Below are positions 26,268 through 33,648 of a stretch of DNA of 64,000 nucleotides, one piece after another. Under the pieces are notes generated by a model. That model searched no databases, was not told the origin of the DNA, and worked only from the letters and a program-made list of their open reading frames with translations. The stretch's first letter is position 1, and each line of letters opens with the position of its first letter. The position numbers and the translations under genes were made by a program. Origin of the DNA: Paenibacillus periandrae (GTDB lineage Bacteria > Bacillota > Bacilli > Paenibacillales > NBRC-103111); contig NZ_JAJNMU010000003.1 in the NCBI RefSeq assembly GCF_022458865.1, positions 372,001-436,000 on the forward strand. The letters are read 5' to 3'.

Positions 26268-26345
26268 ATCTCTATAGAGATTATATCATAACAAAAAAGC
26301 AAATAAATCATATCAATAGAGTTGACAAGTCATATCAATAGATAT
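26268..26345. promoter_or_regulatory. three operator-like palindromes of the lysogeny switch
   Basis: Three 14-bp sites share a 5-4-5 layout: ATCTCTATAGAGAT (26268-26281, perfect), ATATCAATAGAGTT (26310-26323, half-degenerate) and ATATCAATAGATAT (26332-26345). Centre distances are 42 and 22 bases, close to whole helical turns. Sites two and three belong to a 13-bp direct repeat (26308-26320 and 26330-26342). They fit binding sites for the XRE repressor and/or the Cro-like protein. Confidence 0.65.
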
Positions 26346-26348
26346 AAT
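26322..26348 (+). promoter_or_regulatory. rightward early promoter (pR-like)
   Basis: TTGACA at 26322-26327 is followed by TATAAT at 26343-26348 with a 15-base spacer; TAATAT two bases further right would give 17. It overlaps operator-like sites two and three, so repressor binding would block it. It is placed to drive the early genes from 26375. Confidence 0.65.
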
Positions 26349-26374
26349 ATAGAGGCATGGAGGTGATACGAGTG

Positions 26375-26587
26375 ATGAATATCAAAGACCTACGGAATAA
26401 CAAACAATGGTCACAAATGGAGCTCGCTAGAAGATCAGGCGTGTCCCAATCGTTTATTAATAGCTTGGAGACCGGAGCAAAAGACGCTACGTCCAAAACG
26501 CTACGAAAACTAGCGGACGCCCTTGAAGTTTCGATAAGCGAACTACTCGGAGAAAACGAACAAGCCGCAACGAAGGAGGTGGGGTAG
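26375..26587 (+). CDS. XRE-family Cro-like regulator
   Basis: A 70-residue DNA-binding protein made of a single helix-turn-helix domain (WSQMELARRSGVSQSFINSLETG, about 12-34). The ATG at 26375 has GGAGGTGA eight bases upstream; a GTG three bases earlier is possible. It is the first gene of the rightward early transcript and divergent from the repressor, the usual Cro position. Confidence 0.82.
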   Translation: MNIKDLRNNKQWSQMELARRSGVSQSFINSLETGAKDATSKTLRKLADALEVSISELLGENEQAATKEVG

Positions 26588-26625
26588 TTGAGGGAAATCC
26601 AAATCAATCTAAGGGAGGGGATCAC

Positions 26626-26790
26626 ATGAAACTCGTAAATAAATCCGAAATTCCTGCACTACTGGCTCAGAAGATTCAGCCGATTGTAATTCAAGACACG
26701 CCAGAATGGGACAGGTTTTTGGAAGAGTTCGCGCCATTGGCTGCGGAAGTTGAACAAAGGAAAGAAAGAGCAAAAGAACAGGCGGGTTAA
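26626..26790 (+). CDS. small hypothetical early phage protein
   Basis: A 54-residue acidic protein (MKLVNKSEIPALLAQK at the start, Lys/Glu-rich end). GGGAGGGG lies six bases before the ATG. It lies 38 bases after the Cro-like gene. No domain recognised. Confidence 0.6.
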   Translation: MKLVNKSEIPALLAQKIQPIVIQDTPEWDRFLEEFAPLAAEVEQRKERAKEQAG

Positions 26791-26975
26791 GAAGAACACC
26801 CGCCACCAAGCAGCGGCGGGCAGAGGCGTAAGGGAGTAGGTAACACGGGGGTTGGTTCAGGGGAACTGGCGGGGCAACTAAATAACTTATAAAAACAGCA
26901 TACCTCCATTATCCAATAGTTACCAATCCACCTTGGAATAAATTCCAACTTGGCATAGGAGGGAGGTACAGAATT
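26791..26975. promoter_or_regulatory. spacer with hairpin and operator-like inverted repeat
   Basis: This gap holds a GC hairpin (CCCGCC with GGCGGG, about 26798-26820) without a T-tail. It also holds the inverted repeat TTGGAATAAATTCCAA at 26933-26948, whose seven-base arms lie 27 bases upstream of the next HTH gene. The repeat is a plausible operator; nothing else stands out. Confidence 0.4.
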
Positions 26976-27203
26976 GTGAATGCAATCGTTGATCCGAATT
27001 TTATCTGCAAAAAGATTAAGAAAAAGCGGCGGGCAGCTGGCTACTCTCAAGAAAAAATGGCAATGGAACTTGGAATTACCCAAGCCACGGTCAGCAAATA
27101 TGAGAATGGCAGAGTGCCCGATGCAGCTACATACGAAAGCTGGCTACAGGTTTGTGAAAGATCAATACAAGCAGTTCAAGAAGGGAGAGCATTGTATGTA
27201 TAA
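26976..27203 (+). CDS. XRE-family helix-turn-helix protein
   Basis: A 75-residue DNA-binding protein with the HTH YSQEKMAMELGITQATVSKYENG (about 23-45). The GTG at 26976 has AGGAGGGAGG about nine bases upstream. Its stop overlaps the start of the next gene. It probably regulates early genes; the inverted repeat just upstream may be its own site. Confidence 0.75.
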   Translation: MNAIVDPNFICKKIKKKRRAAGYSQEKMAMELGITQATVSKYENGRVPDAATYESWLQVCERSIQAVQEGRALYV

Positions 27204-27480
27204 AGTGGTTAGCGAACAAGCTTACTTGGACCATACAGAGGATATTCGTCGGGGAATGTTTCGTGATATTCACATCGATTTCGAAACGGCTTGCGGATAC
27301 TACGATTGGTTGCAAGGACAAAAAGCTGAAATGGAGCGGGAGAAGGCTGAGGCAGCTGAACAAAAGAAAAACACCCGTCCTGCCAGACGGATGTATCTTC
27401 GTGCGTATTTGAAACTTCTTACTCAGAGTATAGCACACAATGTTTCTAAGAAAAAGGGGGCTGCGCAGGATGCTCCCTAA
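27196..27480 (+). CDS. hypothetical early phage protein
   Basis: A 94-residue charged protein with no recognised domain; the C-terminal half is Lys/Glu/Arg-rich. The ATG at 27196 overlaps the HTH gene stop by eight bases and has AAGGGAGAG upstream. The frame is open further left inside the HTH gene, but that part is a shadow. Confidence 0.6.
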   Translation: MYKVVSEQAYLDHTEDIRRGMFRDIHIDFETACGYYDWLQGQKAEMEREKAEAAEQKKNTRPARRMYLRAYLKLLTQSIAHNVSKKKGAAQDAP

Positions 27481-27718
27481 TAAAGCGAAAATCGAAATGG
27501 ACGGGCAGCAGATCAAGCTTCAGATAGCGGCGAACGAACTGGCTTACAAAGCAGCCTGCTATAGGCAAGATTTTCATCAGGCTAATCAGTACCGGATCAT
27601 GAACGACTTGCTTGCGCTTGAACTAAAGCAATTTCACGAGCAGCATGCTAAGGCATTTGCTGAACGTTATCCGATTCACATACACATTCATGTCGGCGGA
27701 CAGACGCGGGAGGGTTAA
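27470..27718 (+). CDS. hypothetical early phage protein
   Basis: An 82-residue protein with a helical middle and a His-rich strand near the end (PIHIHIHVGG). The ATG at 27470 has AAAGGGGG about ten bases upstream and overlaps the previous gene by 11 bases. No domain recognised. Confidence 0.6.
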   Translation: MLPNKAKIEMDGQQIKLQIAANELAYKAACYRQDFHQANQYRIMNDLLALELKQFHEQHAKAFAERYPIHIHIHVGGQTREG

Positions 27719-27721
27719 ACG

Positions 27722-27907
27722 ATGGAGATTAAAGCAGGGATGCGGGTATGGTCTTCAGTGTTTGAATGCAATGTAGACGTGATTCGGGTATACAAACACT
27801 CGGTTACAATACAAACCTGGGGACGCGGATTAAAGGAAGGTAAATTGATGACTTTCCGCGGACAGAGCATTGAATCACTTCAACCAATGCGGAAACGTGC
27901 ATGTTAG
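27722..27907 (+). CDS. small hypothetical early phage protein
   Basis: A 61-residue basic, beta-rich protein (MRVWSSVFECNVDVIRVYK). GGGAGGG precedes the ATG by about eight bases, and it starts three bases after the previous stop codon. An imperfect hairpin lies at 27925-27945. No family recognised. Confidence 0.55.
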   Translation: MEIKAGMRVWSSVFECNVDVIRVYKHSVTIQTWGRGLKEGKLMTFRGQSIESLQPMRKRAC

Positions 27908-27990
27908 TTTGACCTTATCAAGTGAGGGCCCACTGCGGTGGACCTTCGATGATGCGGTTAAGCATCAAAGCATAGGGAAGGAGAGATGAA

Positions 27991-28143
27991 ATGAAATCAT
28001 CCGAAAAAGCAATCGCTCAGTATGACACACTTCAAAAAATCGTCGAACAGTTGAGAAATGGCGGTTATGAGTGCGATGCAGGGATTTTGACAAAGAATGT
28101 AGCTTTTATTGCACTTGAACGCATGGCTGAAAATGAAAAATAG
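27991..28143 (+). CDS. small hypothetical early phage protein
   Basis: A 50-residue protein (MKSSEKAIAQYDTLQKIVEQ at the start). GGAAGGAGAG lies upstream of the ATG, and a compact terminator begins at its stop codon. No domain recognised. Confidence 0.5.
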   Translation: MKSSEKAIAQYDTLQKIVEQLRNGGYECDAGILTKNVAFIALERMAENEK

Positions 28144-28164
28144 ACCCTGTAGCGAGGGTCTTTT
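28142..28164 (+). terminator. short Rho-independent terminator
   Basis: AGACCCT pairs with AGGGTCT around a six-base loop, followed by TTTT. It overlaps the stop of the preceding small gene. It may trim early transcription before the recombination genes. Confidence 0.6.
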
Positions 28165-28226
28165 GCATCAAAACTATTAGCGCCATCTTAACACGGAAAA
28201 TTGGAGTTGACAAGGAGGCAATCATT

Positions 28227-28397
28227 TTGAACCTCACAAACGCACAAATGGCAGCAGGCTTGGAAGAATTGATCCAAGGTATTGACGAGTCACTGGAGAA
28301 CGGCTGGCGAGTCCTGCAACAGCTGGGGCTTGGTGATGAGCAGCGTCAACTGGATTTCGAACTCAATGAAGAGATAAAGGAGCGTGCAAGCGCATGA
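28227..28397 (+). CDS. small hypothetical phage protein
   Basis: A 56-residue acidic helical protein. The TTG start at 28227 has AAGGAGG eight bases upstream. Its stop overlaps the ATG of the ATPase gene (ATGA), indicating translational coupling. No domain recognised. Confidence 0.55.
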   Translation: MNLTNAQMAAGLEELIQGIDESLENGWRVLQQLGLGDEQRQLDFELNEEIKERASA

Positions 28398-30448
28398 AAC
28401 AAATCGTTTTACAGAGCCTTACACTTCGTAATTTCAAGGGGATTCGTAATTTCACCCTTAATACGAATGGAGAGAGTACAAAAGTTTTCGGTGACAATGC
28501 CGTGGGCAAGACGACCTTGTTTGACGCCTTCACATGGCTCAAGTTCGATAAGGACAGTCAAAACAAAAAGGATTTTGAGATAAAAACGCTGGATGCAAAA
28601 GGGCAGCCCGCTCACCATCTGGAACATGAAGTTGAGGGCGTGCTGCTGGTTGACGGCAGGCGCCGGACATTCCGGAAGCTGTATAAGGAAGTTTGGACGA
28701 AGAAACGCGGCTCGGTATCACAGGACTTCTCAGGCCACACATCGGATTACTTTATTGATGGGGTGCCTGTGAAGCTGGCAGAGTACAAAGCCGAGATCGC
28801 TGCTTTGATCAGCGAGGACATTTTTAAACTATTGACTAACCCTTCTTACTTTAATGAGCAAATGAAGACTGAGGAGAAGCGGGCGCTGCTACTGAGCATT
28901 TGCGGCAACTTGACAGATAACGAGGTCATTGCCACAAACATGAAGCTTTCCAAGCTGCCAGGTATCATCGGTGACAATACGATCGAACAGCACAAGAAAA
29001 TCATCAAGGCACGCATGACCGCTATCAACAAAGAGCTTCAGGATCTTCCGATCCGAATCAATGAGGCCAATCGATCCATGCCGGACGTTGGGGATACAGA
29101 TGAGGAATTTCTGGCAGATGACATTGCCTCACTTCAAAAGCGCATCCAGGACAAAGCGGATGAACTATCCCGCATTCAATCCGGCGGCGAGGTTGCCGTC
29201 AAGGAAAAGCGGCAGCGGGAGCTTGAGGGCGAGCTGATTCAGCTTCGCAATCAATTGCAGTCAGGAACGATGGAGAAGATCACTGAACAGCGCAGAGTTG
29301 TTTCCAAACTTCATAATGAGGCAGCGGCATTAGAACGGACCATAGATGAAAAGGCACAACGCGTAAGGTCGAATGAAGCAGCAATCAAGCGCGGCGTTGA
29401 GGAACGGAGCAGGTTGCGGGAGCAATATGACAGGATCAAAGCCGAGGAATTCCAGCATCAACATGACGAGAATTGTCCGACATGCGGCCAAACGCTACCA
29501 ACTGAGCAAGTAGAAACGTCGCATCAAAAGGCACTTGCTGCTTTTAACCTGAAGAAGTCCGAACGCTTGGAATCGATAAGTACACAAGGCAAGGCAGCTA
29601 AGGCCATATGCGACAAACTGGAGGCCGAGAACAAAGAATTAGCTACTGAACACGATTTTCTTAACAATGAGTTGTTCTCGAAAAACACGGAAGTATCCTC
29701 CGCCGGTTCAGAACTGGAAACCCTACAAGCAGGCATGACCGACGTTAGCACGGACCCGGCATACATTGCCAAGCAGCGGGAAATCGACATGGTGAAGAGT
29801 GAAATCCTCGGACTGCGATCGGCAAACCTTGGAGCCTTAGAAACAGCTCGAATGGACCTTTCAAAGCTTCGATCCGAAGTCGGCATGATGCAGCAGCAAC
29901 AAGCCAAATTCCAGCAGGTCAAGATATTACAGGGTCGCGTTGAGGAGCTAATGCAGCAGGAAAAGGTACTTGCCGACGAATACGCCAAGCTTGAAGGTGA
30001 GCTGCACCAGACTGAAGAATTCACTCGGACCAAGGTCGCGCTGCTGGAAAACCGGATTAATAGCAAATTCAAATATGCTCGATTCAAATTGTTCGATGTT
30101 CAAGTGAATGGAGCCTTAAACGATGTGTGCGAGACAACCTTCGAAGGCGTCCCTTACAGTTCCGGCCTTAACAACGCAGCTCGGATTAATGTAGGACTCG
30201 ATATCATCAATACACTTTCCCAGCATTATGGCGTGACAGCTCCTATATTCGTTGACAATGCCGAGGCAGTAACACAGTTGATTCCTACTGATGGGCAGCA
30301 GATTAGTTTGATCGTCAGTGAAAAGGACAAGCAACTTAGGGTTGAATCAAGGAATGACGACCAGATCAGAAGCGATGAGTTACTTACATTCGTATCGGGT
30401 TATGCAGCAGTAAGCCAAATAATCGTAGATAACGAGGTGATCCAATGA
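28394..30448 (+). CDS. SbcC/RecF-like AAA ATPase
   Basis: A 684-residue SMC/SbcC-type ATPase. The N-terminal motif LRNFKGIRNF and Walker A GDNAVGKTT (33-41) are classical. A long coiled coil is broken by a zinc-hook-like CPTCGQ near residue 361. The C-terminal part (PIFVDNAEAV) holds the Walker B acidic residue. It probably works with the RecT-like protein two genes downstream in recombination-dependent replication or DNA-end processing. No SbcD-like nuclease is adjacent. Confidence 0.82.
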   Translation: MKQIVLQSLTLRNFKGIRNFTLNTNGESTKVFGDNAVGKTTLFDAFTWLKFDKDSQNKKDFEIKTLDAKGQPAHHLEHEVEGVLLVDGRRRTFRKLYKEVWTKKRGSVSQDFSGHTSDYFIDGVPVKLAEYKAEIAALISEDIFKLLTNPSYFNEQMKTEEKRALLLSICGNLTDNEVIATNMKLSKLPGIIGDNTIEQHKKIIKARMTAINKELQDLPIRINEANRSMPDVGDTDEEFLADDIASLQKRIQDKADELSRIQSGGEVAVKEKRQRELEGELIQLRNQLQSGTMEKITEQRRVVSKLHNEAAALERTIDEKAQRVRSNEAAIKRGVEERSRLREQYDRIKAEEFQHQHDENCPTCGQTLPTEQVETSHQKALAAFNLKKSERLESISTQGKAAKAICDKLEAENKELATEHDFLNNELFSKNTEVSSAGSELETLQAGMTDVSTDPAYIAKQREIDMVKSEILGLRSANLGALETARMDLSKLRSEVGMMQQQQAKFQQVKILQGRVEELMQQEKVLADEYAKLEGELHQTEEFTRTKVALLENRINSKFKYARFKLFDVQVNGALNDVCETTFEGVPYSSGLNNAARINVGLDIINTLSQHYGVTAPIFVDNAEAVTQLIPTDGQQISLIVSEKDKQLRVESRNDDQIRSDELLTFVSGYAAVSQIIVDNEVIQ

Positions 30449-30696
30449 GTGGCATTGTGACCGTAAAAGTTATCACTGGAACCGGATGGGAAGGGCTCAC
30501 ACGCGAAACGCTTGAGATCGATGGTAATGAAGTGATGAGTATTGGTCCATTGTCAGAGTGCCCAGAGGACGCCATTTTAGAACGGGATTTAGTCGGACCT
30601 TCCGACTTCTCCCGGTTACTGAAGGATTTCCTGATAGAGCATAAGGGCAAGCAAGTTAAATTTGTTTACGAAGATGCGAAGGAGGATGAGGAATGA
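30445..30696 (+). CDS. hypothetical phage protein between ATPase and RecT
   Basis: An 83-residue acidic protein (VITGTGWEGLTRETLEIDG). It overlaps both neighbours by ATGA, so it is made together with the ATPase and the annealing protein. No domain recognised. A role in the recombination module is inferred from position only. Confidence 0.6.
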   Translation: MSGIVTVKVITGTGWEGLTRETLEIDGNEVMSIGPLSECPEDAILERDLVGPSDFSRLLKDFLIEHKGKQVKFVYEDAKEDEE

Positions 30697-31610
30697 GTAT
30701 AGCAATCGTTAAAAAGGAAACTGTAGACGTTGTTTCCGCGAAGGTTCGGCAATTTCAAGAACGTGGGGAGATTCATTTCCCTGCGAATTACAGCCCAGAG
30801 AACGCAATAAAATCAGCCTGGCTTATGCTTCAAAACGTGCAGACAAAGGACTTCAAGCCAGCTCTTGAGGTTTGCACACGCGACAGTATTGCTAATGCAT
30901 TGCTGGACATGGTTGTTCAAGGTTTAAACCCAGCAAAGAAGCAAGGTTACTTCATCGTTTATGGAAAGCTCCTTACCTTCCAACGTTCATATTTCGGCAC
31001 CATGGCAGTGACCAAACAGGTGACGCAAGCCGAGGATATTGACGCTCAAGTAATCTACGACGGTGACGAATTCGAATTTGAAATCGTCAAAGGTCGAAAA
31101 AAAATAATTACACACAAATCCTCGTTTTCTAATATTGATGACTCCAAAATAATTGGTGCTTATTGCTCCATCTTCTGGCCTGACGGTCGCGAATATACAG
31201 AAATCATGACGATGGCAGAGATCAAGAAGTCATGGAAGAAGTCGAAAATGTCACCAGATAAGGAGGGCAGCACTCACAATGAATTCCCCAGCGAAATGGC
31301 TAAACGGACGGTTATCAACCGAGCCTGCAAAGCCTACATGAATACTTCTAATGACAGCAGTTTGATCATGAAGCACTTTAGGCAAAATGACGATGCGAAT
31401 GACGAAGCTGAGGCAGAAGAAGAAATTGCCCAGAATGCTAATGGTCAAATCATCGACGTAACACCGAATAGGCCCCCTGAGAAAGCGAGGCAGGGTGATA
31501 TGGGACAAACATTAACAAATCGCGATCCCAAATCATTTGATGATGCCATTGCTGATTTCGAACGGGATAACCCACCTGCCAGCGGCGATAGCGAGCCGGA
31601 TTGGGCATGA
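30693..31610 (+). CDS. recT: RecT-family single-strand annealing protein
   Basis: A 305-residue recombinase that anneals complementary single strands. The conserved RecT core is visible: ANALLDMVVQGLNPAKKQGYFIVYG and FQRSYFGTMAV, then AYCSIFWPDGREYTEIMTMAEIKKSW. The C-terminal 70 residues are acidic and Pro-rich. The ATG overlaps the previous stop codon. It acts with the SbcC-like ATPase in phage recombination. Confidence 0.88.
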   Translation: MSIAIVKKETVDVVSAKVRQFQERGEIHFPANYSPENAIKSAWLMLQNVQTKDFKPALEVCTRDSIANALLDMVVQGLNPAKKQGYFIVYGKLLTFQRSYFGTMAVTKQVTQAEDIDAQVIYDGDEFEFEIVKGRKKIITHKSSFSNIDDSKIIGAYCSIFWPDGREYTEIMTMAEIKKSWKKSKMSPDKEGSTHNEFPSEMAKRTVINRACKAYMNTSNDSSLIMKHFRQNDDANDEAEAEEEIAQNANGQIIDVTPNRPPEKARQGDMGQTLTNRDPKSFDDAIADFERDNPPASGDSEPDWA

Positions 31611-32314
31611 TCCAGATTATTCCCTTGGCTTCCAGCAGCGCCGGAAATGCCTACTATATTACAGATGGCACAACGGCGCTCCTGCTGGAAGCAGGCATAC
31701 GCTGGCGAGATATACAAAGGGCTTTGGACTTCAAGACACAGGACATCGCAGGCTGCCTGATCACTCACGAACACGGTGACCACATTAAGGGAGCTACTGA
31801 GGTACTGAAAGCCTGCATTCCGGTTTACGCCTCACAAGGCACCTTGGACGCCGCCAAAGTATCTGGCCATCGCGCCAAGCCTGTGCAGGCTATGAAGAAA
31901 TTTGTTATCGGAACATGGACGATCATGGCATTTGATGTACGACACGATGTATCGGAGCCTTTGGGCTTCTTGCTCGTTAACGAGGCAGGGGATAAGCTAC
32001 TTTTCGCTACTGATACCTATTACATTCCTTATCGATTTGAAGGGCTCACACACATCATGGTTGAGTGCAACTATAGCAAACGCCTACTGGATGAAAATGT
32101 TGCTTCTGGTAAGGTTCCAGCGCTACAGAAGAAGAGATTGCTACGATCGCATTTTTGTCTGGAGAACGTTAAGGAGTTTCTGAAAGCTAATGATCTACAC
32201 CAAGTTCAAGAGATATGGCTGCTCCATCTTAGCGACAGCAACAGTGACGAGGCCATGTTCAAGCGTGAGGTACAGGAGCTTACAGGCAAGTTAGTTTATA
32301 TAGCGGAGAGGTAG
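31607..32314 (+). CDS. MBL-fold metallo-hydrolase (YycJ-like)
   Basis: A 235-residue metallo-beta-lactamase-fold enzyme with ASSSAGNAYYI near the N-terminus, the metal motif THEHGDH and later Asp/His ligands (LFATDTYY, LLHLS). It resembles YycJ/WalJ and phage MBL-fold nucleases. The ATG at 31607 overlaps the RecT stop (ATGA), so it belongs to the recombination module. It may be the exonuclease partner of RecT, since no other exonuclease is visible. The substrate is not proven. Confidence 0.8.
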   Translation: MIQIIPLASSSAGNAYYITDGTTALLLEAGIRWRDIQRALDFKTQDIAGCLITHEHGDHIKGATEVLKACIPVYASQGTLDAAKVSGHRAKPVQAMKKFVIGTWTIMAFDVRHDVSEPLGFLLVNEAGDKLLFATDTYYIPYRFEGLTHIMVECNYSKRLLDENVASGKVPALQKKRLLRSHFCLENVKEFLKANDLHQVQEIWLLHLSDSNSDEAMFKREVQELTGKLVYIAER

Positions 32315-32360
32315 GAAAATCCATGATTTGTAAAGCCCGCGGGAGGGGGAGAACAGATGC

Positions 32361-33293
32361 ATGCCTGACAATCACATAATCCCTGTCTCCAGCGGTCTTT
32401 TCGAACACCGGGAACGTATAGGGCCTGCTTTGTGGGAATTCCTATGGTGCATTGATGCAGTGACTAGCGAGGAAATCGACGCACAGGGAAACCATTGGGG
32501 ACTGGTACACGGCGGGGCAATCGTAAAATATGAGCGCATTGCCCAAGAAGCCATGACAAGCGAACGAACCGTTAAACGGAATATGGCCCTATTAATGGAT
32601 GAAGGATATATCGAGACCGTTCGGACAGCCCGGGGATACATCATAAAACTTGCCAAAAATAAGAAAGACCTCTTTAAAAAGAGAAGTGCCAATAATGGCA
32701 CATCACAAGAAAGTGATATACAAAAAGTGGCACATCACAACGAAAGTGAAGTGCCAATAATGGCACATCATGAGGCGAATTTAACAAAAAGTGGCACTTC
32801 ATTGCATAGTGATGTGCCATATGTGGCACCTCTAAAAGACTTTAAAGATCTTAGTACTACTTCTACTACTACTACTGAATTTTCAGAATCTGATGAAAAC
32901 GAGGAAGACCCGTATCTGCAATTATTAAATGCTTATTGCAAACTTAACAACCGTTTTGACATTCACGTGAAACGAAATGAGCGCGATGCCATGGGTAAGA
33001 TGGTCGCCGGAGGTATGCCTAACCCTTTTACCATCCGAACTATGGAGAGCCTCCTTGAGGCCAAGCGCGCACGTGAAGGGAATGCCTTCAAGCTTCCGAC
33101 CAGCTTTTTGTACTACGAAAATGCTTTGTGGGAAGCGTGGAGGAACGAGAATTCCATAACTGCCGCCGGGTCGACGGACGGGGTCATCCTTGGAACTCGT
33201 AAAAACAGTAAAAGCCAACAAGAACAAGACTTAGAAGAGCTTAGAATTGCGAAGGAGGAGGCGAAACGCCTTGCAAATGTGGGAAGTGATTGA
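32361..33293 (+). CDS. phage replication initiator / replisome organiser with winged helix
   Basis: A 310-residue protein. The N-terminal winged-helix region (MTSERTVKRNMALLMDEGYIETVR, about 55-80) is followed by a low-complexity linker (about 105-190) and a C-terminal domain (LQLLNAYCKLNNRFDIHVKRNE). The linker DNA is packed with TGGCAC/GTGCCA repeats, as in phages whose origin lies inside the initiator gene. It precedes a G39P-like loader and DnaB. The ATG lacks a close strong ribosome site (GGGAGGGGGAG lies upstream at about 32341). Confidence 0.78.
   Translation: MPDNHIIPVSSGLFEHRERIGPALWEFLWCIDAVTSEEIDAQGNHWGLVHGGAIVKYERIAQEAMTSERTVKRNMALLMDEGYIETVRTARGYIIKLAKNKKDLFKKRSANNGTSQESDIQKVAHHNESEVPIMAHHEANLTKSGTSLHSDVPYVAPLKDFKDLSTTSTTTTEFSESDENEEDPYLQLLNAYCKLNNRFDIHVKRNERDAMGKMVAGGMPNPFTIRTMESLLEAKRAREGNAFKLPTSFLYYENALWEAWRNENSITAAGSTDGVILGTRKNSKSQQEQDLEELRIAKEEAKRLANVGSD
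32684..32829. repeat. iteron-like repeat cluster, candidate prophage replication origin
   Basis: TGGCAC or its complement GTGCCA occurs eight times in 144 bp (32686, 32696, 32728, 32751, 32761, 32792, 32814, 32824). A 22-bp unit is repeated exactly at 32684-32705 and 32749-32770. An A/T-rich tract follows (32834-32890). The cluster lies in the linker part of the initiator gene, the classical place for lambda-type and lactococcal phage origins. Confidence 0.7.
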
Positions 33294-33648
33294 GCTGTTT
33301 GAGGAAATTAAATTCCGGTATCCCAGCTTTTTGTCAGGCGAAAAAACGCGTGAAGTTTGGTATAAAGACGGATTGAAGAACGTAGAATTCGACGTCGCAC
33401 TTGCCAACCTTGAGCAGTATCATGCCACCGAAGAAAAATGGCTGCCGAGCCTTGCTAGATTGTCCAGACCTCTTGTTGATCGTGAAGATCATCGGCATGA
33501 GTTTTTAAAATCCATGACTGAGGAGCACAACAACAACTTGGAAAAATGGAGTAAGGCAGCTGTACCACCGCCGGATCACATCAAGGAGAGGATGAGGCAG
33601 CTTGGATCAGGAACCAGAAATCAAGCCACCACAGAACATCGAAGCTGA
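33271..33648 (+). CDS. G39P-like replicative helicase loader/inhibitor
   Basis: A 125-residue protein. The N-terminal half (VIELFEEIKFRYPSFLSGE ... LANLEQYHATEEKWLPSLARL) resembles the SPP1 G39P family, which loads and restrains the phage DnaB helicase. The C-terminal tail is charged and probably disordered. The TTG at 33271 has AAGGAGGAGG nine bases upstream. Its 3' end overlaps the DnaB start, which supports the partnership. Confidence 0.72.
   Translation: MQMWEVIELFEEIKFRYPSFLSGEKTREVWYKDGLKNVEFDVALANLEQYHATEEKWLPSLARLSRPLVDREDHRHEFLKSMTEEHNNNLEKWSKAAVPPPDHIKERMRQLGSGTRNQATTEHRS

Noticed and set aside
32684..32829. Repeats as a CRISPR array
   Set aside because: Units are short, irregularly spaced, in both orientations and inside a coding gene; no cas gene is near.
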